A program made the position numbers and the translations under genes. The notes under the pieces were generated by a model. It was not told where the DNA came from, searched no databases, and saw only the letters and a program-made list of their open reading frames with translations. Below, one piece after another: positions 18,570 through 26,587 of a stretch of 64,000 nucleotides of DNA (positions are counted from its first letter, which is position 1; every line of letters begins with the position of its first letter). Source of the stretch: Candidatus Eisenbacteria bacterium. Lineage in GTDB: Bacteria > Desulfobacterota > Binatia > DP-6. Location of the stretch: NCBI GenBank assembly GCA_035577985.1, contig DATJZY010000042.1:124001-188000 (forward strand), given 5' to 3'.

Positions 18570-20171
18570 TCACCGGCGCTTCATCGTCACGATTTCCGAA
18601 GCGTCAAAGGAGCCGCTCGTCGGACGTCTGCTCCCTTCCACCTCGCCCTCGTCGATGCGCAGTCGGGCCATCTCCTGCTCGACCTCCACGAGGGCGGCGA
18701 GCAGCGCCTCCTGCGCTTTCGCCTGTCGGTCGAACGCCGACGCGGTGAACCAGCAGACGAGCTTCTTCAGCCAGGCGAGTCGGCCGCCGATCGGCTCGGT
18801 GCGAGCACCCTCGAGCAACTCGCGAATGCGATGCGTGCGAAGCGGGACCGCCGTCGATCCATCGGCAGCCGGGACGCCGGCCACGTGTGCGGCGATCGTT
18901 TCGAGGATGCGGTCGACGGCAGGATCGCTCGATCGGCCGAGGCGTGCGCGTCGACCCGCGCGCCCGCCCGCTGCGACGCGCTCGTAGACCGCGACTAGCC
19001 CGGCCGCCATCGCGCGGTGGTCGAAGCGTTCCCGCACGCTCGTCCTCGCCGCGTCGCCCAGGCGCTCGCGGAGCGCTGCGTCCGACATGAGACGGTCGAG
19101 CGCTCCCGCCAGCGCCTCGGCGTCGTCCGGCGGCACCAGGAGTCCGTCCACGCCGTCGCGCACCACCTCGGGAATGCCACCGGTGCGACACCCGACCACC
19201 GGCTTTCCGTACTGCATCGCCTCCGGGTAGATGAGACCGAACGACTCGAAGAGCGACGGCGCCACGAAGACGTCGCACGATGCAAAGAAGCGCGCGAGCT
19301 CCTGATCCGCGACCGGCCCACGGAAGTGGACGCGATCCCTCCATGATCCGACCGGCCCGGCTTCGAACGTCGCGCGAAACGTCGCGTCCGTCCCAGGAGC
19401 GACGACACTGTCGTCGCCGACGAGGTCGCACTCCCAATCCGGATGGGCGGCGAGCAGCCGCGGGAGCACCGCGAGCAGGACGTGAATGCCCTTGCGCTGC
19501 TCGAGACGCCCCACGAACAGCAGCCGCTTCCGCCCTCTTCCCGCGACGGGCGACGCCGGCGTGGGAGCGACCCCGAGGGGCGTGCGGTACATGGTCGGTC
19601 GGCCCCGCAGCGAGAGGCCCATCGTCTCCTCGTACACGTCGAGGACACCCCACGACGGACAGCACACTGCGTCGGCGTTCTCGACCTGCCAGCGGTCGAG
19701 CGCGACGGCGTGGCGGAGATCGTCGGTCGGCTCCCAGCCGTGGCCGCCCATGATCTCGCTGAGTGGGGTGACGAGCATCAGGACGAGCGGCGCCAGACGC
19801 GCGCACAGCACGCCCAACCCACACGCGTTCCAGTTGGACGCGTGCACGACGTCGAACGCGATGCCCTCTCTCTGCAGCGCGGCGATGCGCCGGGCGGCCG
19901 CCACTGCGAAGCGGGCGTTCGTGCTGCACACGGGATGCGACGAGAACCCGATACGGTCGTCCAGATCCGTGGGTGCGATCCCATGGATCGTGAACCCAAG
20001 CCCGTCGCGCCGGATCGGCACGCTCCCGCGCGCGACGACGTGCACCTCGTGGCCCAGCTCGTGGAGGCCGCGCGCGAGATCGTAGGTGTACCGCTCGACC
20101 CCTCCGATCCGATCCACGGGCGGGACGCGGTCGACCACGAGGCACACGCAAACGCGCCGCGTCGGGGTCAC
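18570..20171 (-). CDS. GT4 glycosyltransferase with C-terminal helical module
   Basis: 533 residues from GTG 20171, two bases after the preceding gene's TGA, which fixes the start better than any upstream codon in frame. Residues ~5-400 are family 4: VDRVPPVDRIGGVERYTYDL, FVGRLEQRKGIHVLL, and EX7E at Glu309 and Glu317 within LFESFGLIYPEAMQYGKP. Residues ~435-505 carry the helical module TEPIGGRLAWLKKLVCWF, then TASAFDRQAKAQEALL, which at 7311-7679 exists as a separate gene. The GT4 domain is also a close paralogue of the middle domain of the 7676-10300 protein, so the two loci arose by duplication and domain rearrangement. It probably transfers a hexose to the same or a related glycan. Confidence 0.9.
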   Translation of the reverse strand: MTPTRRVCVCLVVDRVPPVDRIGGVERYTYDLARGLHELGHEVHVVARGSVPIRRDGLGFTIHGIAPTDLDDRIGFSSHPVCSTNARFAVAAARRIAALQREGIAFDVVHASNWNACGLGVLCARLAPLVLMLVTPLSEIMGGHGWEPTDDLRHAVALDRWQVENADAVCCPSWGVLDVYEETMGLSLRGRPTMYRTPLGVAPTPASPVAGRGRKRLLFVGRLEQRKGIHVLLAVLPRLLAAHPDWECDLVGDDSVVAPGTDATFRATFEAGPVGSWRDRVHFRGPVADQELARFFASCDVFVAPSLFESFGLIYPEAMQYGKPVVGCRTGGIPEVVRDGVDGLLVPPDDAEALAGALDRLMSDAALRERLGDAARTSVRERFDHRAMAAGLVAVYERVAAGGRAGRRARLGRSSDPAVDRILETIAAHVAGVPAADGSTAVPLRTHRIRELLEGARTEPIGGRLAWLKKLVCWFTASAFDRQAKAQEALLAALVEVEQEMARLRIDEGEVEGSRRPTSGSFDASEIVTMKRR

Positions 20172-20173
20172 CC

Positions 20174-20710
20174 TCAGGAACGGCTCTTCCGGTCCGGTAT
20201 GCGGCCGACGAAGGTCCCGATCTTCTCGACCGCACGCGTGAGCGCGTCTCCGGAACGATGCTCGCGCCACGGCTCGATGTCCAGATAGTGGAAACGGTCG
20301 CTCGTCTCGCGGAGCCGGCGGTGCTTCGCCGCCAGTGCTGCCGCGGTCCCGTGGACGCGTGCGGGATGCCCATAGGCGACGGCGCCGGCGGGGACGTCGG
20401 AGGTGACGAGCGACCCGGCGCCGACCACCGCGTGCGCGCCTATCTCGACGCCGCACAGGATGGTCGCGTTGGCGCCCACGTAACACTCCGACCGCAGCAC
20501 GACGCGCCCGAACTTCACCGGCTCGCCCAGCGCGTTGTTCAGCGCCGAGTCGTGGAGGAGGATCGACACCCCGCGAGCGAGCACGACGCCGTCCTCGATG
20601 GTGAGCAGCGAAGCAAAATCGGGCTCGACGTACACGTCCGCGCCGAGGAACACGGCCTGCCCGATGCGCGCCCCCAGGCGGCGCAGGCCGTCGACCCGCG
20701 GATCATCCAT
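20174..20710 (-). CDS. Left-handed beta-helix (hexapeptide) acyltransferase
   Basis: 178 residues from ATG 20710, chosen because GAAGGGG sits 9 bp upstream; ATG 20719 is also possible. The imperfect hexapeptide repeats read FLGADVYVEPDF, IEDGVVLARGVSILLHD, VVLRSECYVGANATILCG and VEIGAHAVVGAGSLVTSDVPAGAVAYGHPARV, the standard WbbJ/maltose-acetyltransferase pattern with the likely catalytic His in LLHDSALNN. It would O-acetylate a sugar using acetyl-CoA in the cytoplasm. It overlaps the Wzt stop by 8 bp and is followed 2 bp later by the GT4 gene, so all are co-translated. Confidence 0.9.
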   Translation of the reverse strand: MDDPRVDGLRRLGARIGQAVFLGADVYVEPDFASLLTIEDGVVLARGVSILLHDSALNNALGEPVKFGRVVLRSECYVGANATILCGVEIGAHAVVGAGSLVTSDVPAGAVAYGHPARVHGTAAALAAKHRRLRETSDRFHYLDIEPWREHRSGDALTRAVEKIGTFVGRIPDRKSRS

Positions 20711-22514
20711 GCGGGGCATCCCCTTCGAACGTGGCCGCGGCGACCGCGACGGGCTCGTGGTAGACGTACCACACCGGACGCTGGGGATCCCCGCCCACGT
20801 TGAACACCGCAGCGATGTCGATCTGATCCATCGGAATGCGCCGCGTGAGGTCCTCGGAGCACTCGACGACCGCAGCCAGAACGGAGTACGAGCCGGGACC
20901 CAGCCGCACGTCGAACGCGAACTCGACCACGAGCCGTGACGCCGATGCGTCCAGCCGCACGCGCTCGTCGATGGTCGTCGTCCCGAGGATGTCCACGCGA
21001 TTGCGATCGCGGACGATGTAGGAGAACTCGATCCGACCGCTGACCGGTGCGAGCCGTTCCGCATGCAGTCGCAGCCGCACGCGCTGGCCGAAGGCGATCT
21101 CGGACACGGGCTCCTGCGTGACCCAGTCGAGGACCTCGACGGCCGTGAGCCGGGCTCGCCCGTTTCCGTACCGTCCGACTTCGCTGTCGGTCGAGCCGAG
21201 ACGCGGGTCCGATCGGAAGGCGAGCGCCGGCGAGGCGTGAACGCGCCCGCCGAGCCACGACACGAGGGTGACCCGAGCACCCGGGCGCTCGGCGGGGGCG
21301 ATCGCCACGATGTGCGGCCCCGGTGCGAGCGCGAAGCGATAGGTCTGGGGACGCGCGGTGATCGCATGGAGGTCGGTGCGACGGGGCTGGCCGTCGATGC
21401 TCACGTCGACCGGGCTCGCGTCGGGGCCGCACCCGAAGGTCAGCTCGAGGAGCGTTCCCGCCGTCCGGAAGGCGGCAAGGGCGCGAGGGTCGTTCGTGTA
21501 GCGACCGAAAGCCTCGCCCTCGCGAAGCGTGAACCAGGGCCAGATGCCGCGCAGAAAGAGCCCGTCGGCCGACAGATCGAGATCGCCGGCGAGCTGCGGG
21601 AGCACGGCGTCGTCCGGCGGCACGGCGGACCGGGCGGCTCCGGCGGACGTCTCGACCGCTGCCTCGGAGACGATCTCCCCGTTCTGCGCCTCGCGCATGC
21701 GCGTGTCGGCCAGATAGCGCTCCACCGCGACACCCGCTTCCCCGAAGTACCGCAGCGCGCCGCCATCGAGCCAGAGTCCCCGGCGACAGAAACGCTTCAC
21801 CGCGTCGGTGGCGTGCGACACGAAGAGCAACGTCGTCCCCCGGTCGACGAGCTGGCGGATGCGCCGCATGCACTTGTGCTGAAAGTACGCGTCACCCACC
21901 GCGAGCGCCTCGTCGACGATCAGGACGTCGGCGTCGACGTGGGCCTGTACCGCGAAGGCCAGCCGGACCATCATGCCGCTCGAGTACAGCCTCACGGGCT
22001 GGTCCAGAAATTCACCGATGTCGGCGAAGGCGGCGATGTCGTCGAACCGGCGCGCAACCTCGGCGCGCGGCATGCCGAGGACGGCGCCGTTGAGGAACAC
22101 GTTCTCCCGGCCGGTGAACTCCGGATTGAAACCGCTCCCGAGCTCCAGCAGCGCCGCCACCCGACCCGTCACGAGGCACTCGCCCGTGGTGGGCGCGAGC
22201 GTCCCGGCGAGAATGTGCAGCAGCGTGCTCTTGCCGCTGCCGTTGCGTCCCACGATCCCGACCGCCTCCCCGCGTCCGACTTCGAACGTGACGTCGTGCA
22301 ACGCCCAGAACTCGCGTCCGAACGTCCGTCCGAACCGCCACAGGAGCTGCTCTTTCAGCCGCTCGTGTGGCCGATCGTAGAGCATGTAGCGCTTGCCGAG
22401 GCCCCGCACGGCGATCGCCACGTCGGCGCGTGTCTGCGTGGAATCGCGCTCGACGGGCGCGACGGTGCTGCGAGCGGTCACGTCATGGCGCAGATGCTGG
22501 AAAAGCGCGCCCAC
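20703..22514 (-). CDS. wzt: Polysaccharide ABC exporter ATPase (Wzt type) with an extra inserted domain
   Basis: 603 residues from GTG 22514 (GTG 22481 is an alternative); typical Wzt proteins are about 400-450. The ABC domain is complete: Walker A GRNGSGKST at 89-97, signature YSSGM at 177-181, Walker B VLIVDEA at 197-203, switch His in FVSH. Residues ~445-590 match the Wzt C-terminal carbohydrate-binding domain (NGRARLTAVEVLDW, IEFSYIVRDR, GSYSVLAAVVE). Between them, ~300-440 is an additional beta-rich domain with VDVSIDGQPRRTDL and RFALAPGPHIVAIAPAE. It energises export and selects finished chains. It pairs by inference with the distant Wzm-type permease at 4.2-5.0 kb. Confidence 0.92.
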   Translation of the reverse strand: MGALFQHLRHDVTARSTVAPVERDSTQTRADVAIAVRGLGKRYMLYDRPHERLKEQLLWRFGRTFGREFWALHDVTFEVGRGEAVGIVGRNGSGKSTLLHILAGTLAPTTGECLVTGRVAALLELGSGFNPEFTGRENVFLNGAVLGMPRAEVARRFDDIAAFADIGEFLDQPVRLYSSGMMVRLAFAVQAHVDADVLIVDEALAVGDAYFQHKCMRRIRQLVDRGTTLLFVSHATDAVKRFCRRGLWLDGGALRYFGEAGVAVERYLADTRMREAQNGEIVSEAAVETSAGAARSAVPPDDAVLPQLAGDLDLSADGLFLRGIWPWFTLREGEAFGRYTNDPRALAAFRTAGTLLELTFGCGPDASPVDVSIDGQPRRTDLHAITARPQTYRFALAPGPHIVAIAPAERPGARVTLVSWLGGRVHASPALAFRSDPRLGSTDSEVGRYGNGRARLTAVEVLDWVTQEPVSEIAFGQRVRLRLHAERLAPVSGRIEFSYIVRDRNRVDILGTTTIDERVRLDASASRLVVEFAFDVRLGPGSYSVLAAVVECSEDLTRRIPMDQIDIAAVFNVGGDPQRPVWYVYHEPVAVAAATFEGDAPHG

Positions 22515-22536
22515 GTCAATCTGACGAGCCCCGCCG

Positions 22537-24717
22537 TCACACGCCGAGCAATCGCCGCACGCCCCGCCTGAGATTCGCCGATCGGAGGAGGAGCCGGCCC
22601 GCGGCGGAGCGCCGGAAGCGCTCGACGAGACGACCGCCCAGCTCGGCGTCGTATCGAGACGACACGCCCCACGGAAGGTCGGGCTCGACGTCGGGATGGT
22701 TCCACTTCCAGCTCGGTCCGTTCGCGTTGAGCAGATTCGTGAGCTCCGGGCCCCATTCGCGGTACACGTCGGGATGCAGGTTCGCCAGCATCTCGTGCGA
22801 GTAGAGGAAGGCGTCGGAGCGCATCTGGCGGAACATCGACTCCGGCCGAATCCGATAGCGGACGAGCGCGTGAGGAAGGCTGACGCCCAGCGCCCCCGCC
22901 AGGACGAGCCGCAGCCACGATTCGTGATCCTCCAGGCCGTGCTCCATTTCCTTCCGATTCTGCCCGTGGCGGAGGAACCACGCGCGGCGCGCGACCACGA
23001 ACGGGTTCAGCATGTTGTGCCCGAGGAGATAGGGCAGCTCGGCATTCCACGTCGGCCAGATCCCGGCGTGCGTGCCGAAGTACCGCACCCACGAGTACAC
23101 GAAGCCGACGTTCTCGAACCGCTGGAGTACGTCGACGCACCGACCGAAGAACTCGCGCTCGACCAGGTCATCCGCGTCGACGAACGCGATGAATTCCCCG
23201 CGCGCGGCGGCCGCCCCGGCGTTGCGCGTGGGACCGAGGCCCTGATTTCTCGTCCGGACGACCCGGTAGCGCGTATCGCCTTCGAGCTGCTCCGCGAGCG
23301 CCCGGCTCGCTGGATCGTCGCTACCGTCGTCGACGATCACGACCTCGCGCGGGGTGTACGTCGAGGCCTCCACGCTCGCGAGCGTCTCGGGCAGGTAGGC
23401 GCCCAAGTTGTAGAAGGGAATCACGATCGACAGGAGGCCCCTCTGCTCGCCGGCGGCGGCGCCGGGCGCAGGTGCCGGTCGTGTCGTCGTCGTCGGAAAG
23501 AGACGGCGGGTCTCGCGCGCGACGCGTGCGCGCTCGTAGTGCTCCACGCGTGCCGCCAACACCGTCTCGGGTGCACACAACGCCTCGATCCGGGCGCGCG
23601 CCGCCGACCCGATCCGCGCATGCCCCGCAGCGTCGAGCGAGAGGACGTCGCCGAGCTTGCGTTCGAAGTCGCCTTCGAGCGTCCAATCGAACACGAAACC
23701 GGCGATGCCGCCGTCGGCGATCATTTCGGCTTGCCCGCCGGCGGTGGACGCCAGGACGACCTGCCCCATCCCCATCGCTTCCATGCAGGTGTTCGGGAAG
23801 TTCTCCCACACCGACGGCACGAGGACCGCCCACGCCTCGCTCATGAGCCGCAGCGCCTCGGGCCGCGGAACGGCATCGGACCAACGGAGACGGCCGTCGG
23901 CGAACCAACGTCCGTACAGCTTGCGCAGATACCCATGAACCGTCGTCGCCCGTGGTGCGTAGCCCAGATCGCCACCCACGAGCGTCAACCGAAACGTGTG
24001 GCCGCTGTCCCACAGGCGGTCGCACGCCTGGACCAGCGGCAACACGCCCTTGCGCGGCTCCAGGCGGCCCACGGCGACCAGCTCGCCTGGTCGCGGACGG
24101 ACGACCGGTCGCTCGCCGAGCACGAGGGGATACGGCACGCACGCGATCTCGAGGTCGCGTCCGATCGCACGCCGGACCCAGGCCGCGAGGTAGTGGCTCG
24201 GCGAGACGAGCGCGTCGGCGGCGACCACGCAGAACTTCTCCATCTGCCCGGTCCAGTAGTCGGGGAGCTTGAAGCGTGGCTCCTGGTTCGCCTGCGCGAT
24301 GCCGAAGCGGGGGCTGTGAAGGTGGACGACGATCGGCGTCGTGCCGAGACAGGTCCGCTCGGTGAGCTTGCGCTGCAGGAGGTAGTACGGCAGCGCGAGA
24401 TACTCCTGCGATTCGATGACCCCCGGCGCTCCGACGTCCGCTGCGTGCTGCAGGACCCGCGTCGCGATCTCGTAGCTCATCGCGGCTGGCGGCGAGAGCA
24501 CGTCGTAGGGATTGGGATCGTCGCGCACCCCACGGCCCCCTAGATCCACTACGGTGATCCCGGCCGCGGCTCGACGCTGTCGGCTCGGTACGCCGCCGTT
24601 GAAGATCGTGACCTCGTGCCCGCGCGCGGCGAGCAGCCGTGCGTAGCCGTCGACGTAGGTCGCGATGCCGCCGGCGGTCTCGGGCGGGAGCTCCGACGTC
24701 AGCAACCAGATGCGCAT
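22537..24717 (-). CDS. Two-domain glycosyltransferase: GT4 - GT2
   Basis: 726 residues from ATG 24717 (MRIWLLTSELPPETAGG), the canonical GT4 N-terminus; the frame extends 17 codons further upstream but without homology. Residues 1-~400 are family 4 with VAVGRLEPRKGVLPLV and EX7E within VWENFPNTCMEAMGMG. A Thr/Pro/Ala linker lies near 410-430. Residues ~435-700 are family 2 (LLSIVIPFYNLGAYLPETL, VDDGSDD, FVDADDLVEREFF with the DXD). It probably makes two successive linkages of the repeat unit. It is the first gene of the run that continues into wzt 22 bp later and is divergent from the 24.8-kb operon across 95 bp. Confidence 0.9.
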   Translation of the reverse strand: MRIWLLTSELPPETAGGIATYVDGYARLLAARGHEVTIFNGGVPSRQRRAAAGITVVDLGGRGVRDDPNPYDVLSPPAAMSYEIATRVLQHAADVGAPGVIESQEYLALPYYLLQRKLTERTCLGTTPIVVHLHSPRFGIAQANQEPRFKLPDYWTGQMEKFCVVAADALVSPSHYLAAWVRRAIGRDLEIACVPYPLVLGERPVVRPRPGELVAVGRLEPRKGVLPLVQACDRLWDSGHTFRLTLVGGDLGYAPRATTVHGYLRKLYGRWFADGRLRWSDAVPRPEALRLMSEAWAVLVPSVWENFPNTCMEAMGMGQVVLASTAGGQAEMIADGGIAGFVFDWTLEGDFERKLGDVLSLDAAGHARIGSAARARIEALCAPETVLAARVEHYERARVARETRRLFPTTTTRPAPAPGAAAGEQRGLLSIVIPFYNLGAYLPETLASVEASTYTPREVVIVDDGSDDPASRALAEQLEGDTRYRVVRTRNQGLGPTRNAGAAAARGEFIAFVDADDLVEREFFGRCVDVLQRFENVGFVYSWVRYFGTHAGIWPTWNAELPYLLGHNMLNPFVVARRAWFLRHGQNRKEMEHGLEDHESWLRLVLAGALGVSLPHALVRYRIRPESMFRQMRSDAFLYSHEMLANLHPDVYREWGPELTNLLNANGPSWKWNHPDVEPDLPWGVSSRYDAELGGRLVERFRRSAAGRLLLRSANLRRGVRRLLGV

Positions 24718-24774
24718 CGACCGGGCGCCGCGAGTAGCACGTCCCCGGGAGAGCGGCAACGCGGGCACGTGCGC

Positions 24775-24804
24775 TTGACGCGTGGCGAGGCCACCCAGTA
24801 GATC
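24775..24804 (+). promoter_or_regulatory. Candidate promoter for the GT2/phosphatase-superfamily operon
   Basis: TTGACG at 24775-24780 and TAGATC at 24799-24804 with an 18-bp spacer, in the divergent gap before the first gene of the operon. Transcription would begin at about 24811, almost on the TTG start at 24813, implying a leaderless or nearly leaderless message. The -10 match is weak (3 of 6), so this is only a candidate. Confidence 0.25.
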
Positions 24805-24812
24805 GAACCGAG

Positions 24813-25757
24813 TTGGCCGTCGCGAGCGTCGTCATCTGCACCCACAACCGCGCCGATCTCGTCGCCCACGCCGTCGGCGCGGCGCTGCCGCAGGTGCGCG
24901 CGTGCGGCGGCGAGGTGATCGTGGTCGACAACGCCTCGACCGACGCGACGCCGACGGTGCTGCGCGACGTCAGCCGCACGTACGGCGACGCCGTCCGCAT
25001 CGTCGAGGAGCCGCGGCTCGGCCTGTCCGTGGCGCGGAACCGTGGCCTGCACGCGGCGCGCGGTGACGTCGTCGCCTACCTCGACGACGACGCCGTGCCG
25101 CGCCCCGGCTGGCTCGCCGCGCTGGTCGCGCCGTACGACGATCCGAAGGTGGTGGCGGTCGGCGGCCGCATCGTGCTGCGCTTCGCGGGCGCGCCGCCGC
25201 CATGGCTCTCGACCGAGATCTACGCCGCGCTCTCCGCGTACGATCTCGGGCCGATCGCGGGGCCCGTCCGCTACGGCCATGCGACCTATCCATTCGGCGC
25301 CAACATCTCGTTCCGCGTCGCGGCCGCGCGCGCGGCCGGCGGCTTCTCGTCCACCGTCGGCCCGCTCGGCCGCCACCAGCTCGTGCACGACGAGACCGAC
25401 CTCTGCTACCGCCTCGAGCACGCGGGCGGCGTCGTGTGGTACACTCCGGATGCCGTCGTCGACCATCACGTCGTCCCCGAGCGGCTGTCGCCGCGCTGGA
25501 TGCTGCGGCGGCACTGGGCCGGCGGGCAGTCGGCCGCCGTCTTCATCCTGCGCAACCGCGGCGTGCTGCGCGCGGTCTGGCGCCTGTGGTGGCTGTACTG
25601 GGGCGCGCTGACCGCGTTGCCGTACGACACCCGCGAGCCGATCGATCCGGGCCGCTTCGCACACGAGTGCCGGCGCCGCGAGGCGCTCGGCTACGTCACC
25701 GGGCTGGTCCGCGCCCTCCCGCGCCTGGCCGAGCTGCGTCGCGACCTCGCGGCATGA
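24813..25757 (+). CDS. GT2 glycosyltransferase
   Basis: 314 residues, apparently from a TTG start at 24813; no ATG or GTG is in frame before the conserved VASVVICTHNRADLV, so the start is set by family alignment. It is a GT-A fold family 2 enzyme with VIVVDNASTDAT, ARNRGLHAARGD, the DXD motif in AYLDDDAVPRPGW and the acceptor motif HDETDLCYRLEHAGG. It should transfer a sugar from a nucleotide donor to a lipid- or protein-linked acceptor at the inner membrane. It is the first gene of a tightly packed plus-strand operon and overlaps the next gene by 4 bp (ATGA). Confidence 0.88.
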   Translation: MAVASVVICTHNRADLVAHAVGAALPQVRACGGEVIVVDNASTDATPTVLRDVSRTYGDAVRIVEEPRLGLSVARNRGLHAARGDVVAYLDDDAVPRPGWLAALVAPYDDPKVVAVGGRIVLRFAGAPPPWLSTEIYAALSAYDLGPIAGPVRYGHATYPFGANISFRVAAARAAGGFSSTVGPLGRHQLVHDETDLCYRLEHAGGVVWYTPDAVVDHHVVPERLSPRWMLRRHWAGGQSAAVFILRNRGVLRAVWRLWWLYWGALTALPYDTREPIDPGRFAHECRRREALGYVTGLVRALPRLAELRRDLAA

Positions 25758-26587
25758 GCGATCCCGTCGTCTCGGTCGTGACGCCCGTGCTCGACGCCGG
25801 GCGCGACCTCGCCGACGCGCTCGGCAGCGTCGCGGCGCAGACGTTCACGCAGTGGGAGCACGTCGTCGTCGACGACGGCTCGACCGACGGCGAGACGGCG
25901 CGCATCCTCGAGCGCGCCCGCACGCGCCCGGGAGTGACGGTGATCCGCACCGAGAACCGCGGGCCCGCCGCGGCGCGCAACCTCGCCATCGAGCGCGCGC
26001 GCGGGCGGTACGTCCTCCCGCTCGACGCCGACGACCATCTGGCGCCGGCGTTCCTGGCGAAGACCGTGCCCGTCCTCGATTCGCAGCCGGCGATCGGGGT
26101 GGTGCATACGTGGGTCGCGCTCGTCGGCGGCCATCAGGGCGTGTGGAAGACCGGGCCGTTCGAGCTCCCCGCCCTTCTCGCCCGCTGCACCGTGCACGTG
26201 ACGTGTCTCTTCCGCCGGAGCCTGTGGGCCGACGTCGGCGGCTTCGACTCGCGATACGTCGAGAGCGCCGAGGACTGGGATTTCTGGATCGGCGTCGCGG
26301 GGCGGGGCACGAGAGCCGTCTGCGTGCCGGAGGTCCTCGCCTACTACCGCCGCACGGCGCGCAGTCGCGAGCGCGCCGCGCGTGCGCCGGGCGTCTCGGG
26401 CAAGCTCATGCGGCAGCTCGCCGAGAAGCACCGGGCCCTCTATGAAGCCCATCTGCCGGACGCGCTGGGGCTCGTCTACGACGAGCTCGCGCGCGTCAGC
26501 GACACGCTCGAGCGGATCTACGCCCATCCGGCGGCGCGGCTCGCGCTCCGCCTGCGCGACGCGGTCCGCAAGCGCGACGAGCCATGA
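25754..26587 (+). CDS. GT2 glycosyltransferase
   Basis: 277 residues from ATG 25754 in a 4-bp ATGA overlap with the preceding gene. The family 2 signature runs VSVVTPVLDAGRDLADAL, VVDDGSTDGE, the donor/metal motif LPLDADDHLAPAF, and the acceptor-side ESAEDWDFWIGVAGRG. The C-terminal ~45 residues (LPDALGLVYDELARVSDTLERI) are helical and may mediate pairing with other enzymes. The overlap at the 3' end with the sulfatase-family gene (ATGA again) shows coupled translation. Substrate unknown. Confidence 0.9.
   Translation: MSDPVVSVVTPVLDAGRDLADALGSVAAQTFTQWEHVVVDDGSTDGETARILERARTRPGVTVIRTENRGPAAARNLAIERARGRYVLPLDADDHLAPAFLAKTVPVLDSQPAIGVVHTWVALVGGHQGVWKTGPFELPALLARCTVHVTCLFRRSLWADVGGFDSRYVESAEDWDFWIGVAGRGTRAVCVPEVLAYYRRTARSRERAARAPGVSGKLMRQLAEKHRALYEAHLPDALGLVYDELARVSDTLERIYAHPAARLALRLRDAVRKRDEP

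Noticed and set aside
20172-20486. N-terminal extension of the GT4 frame upstream of GTG 20171.
   Set aside because: It lies inside the acyltransferase gene in another frame and is Arg-rich; homology starts right after the GTG.
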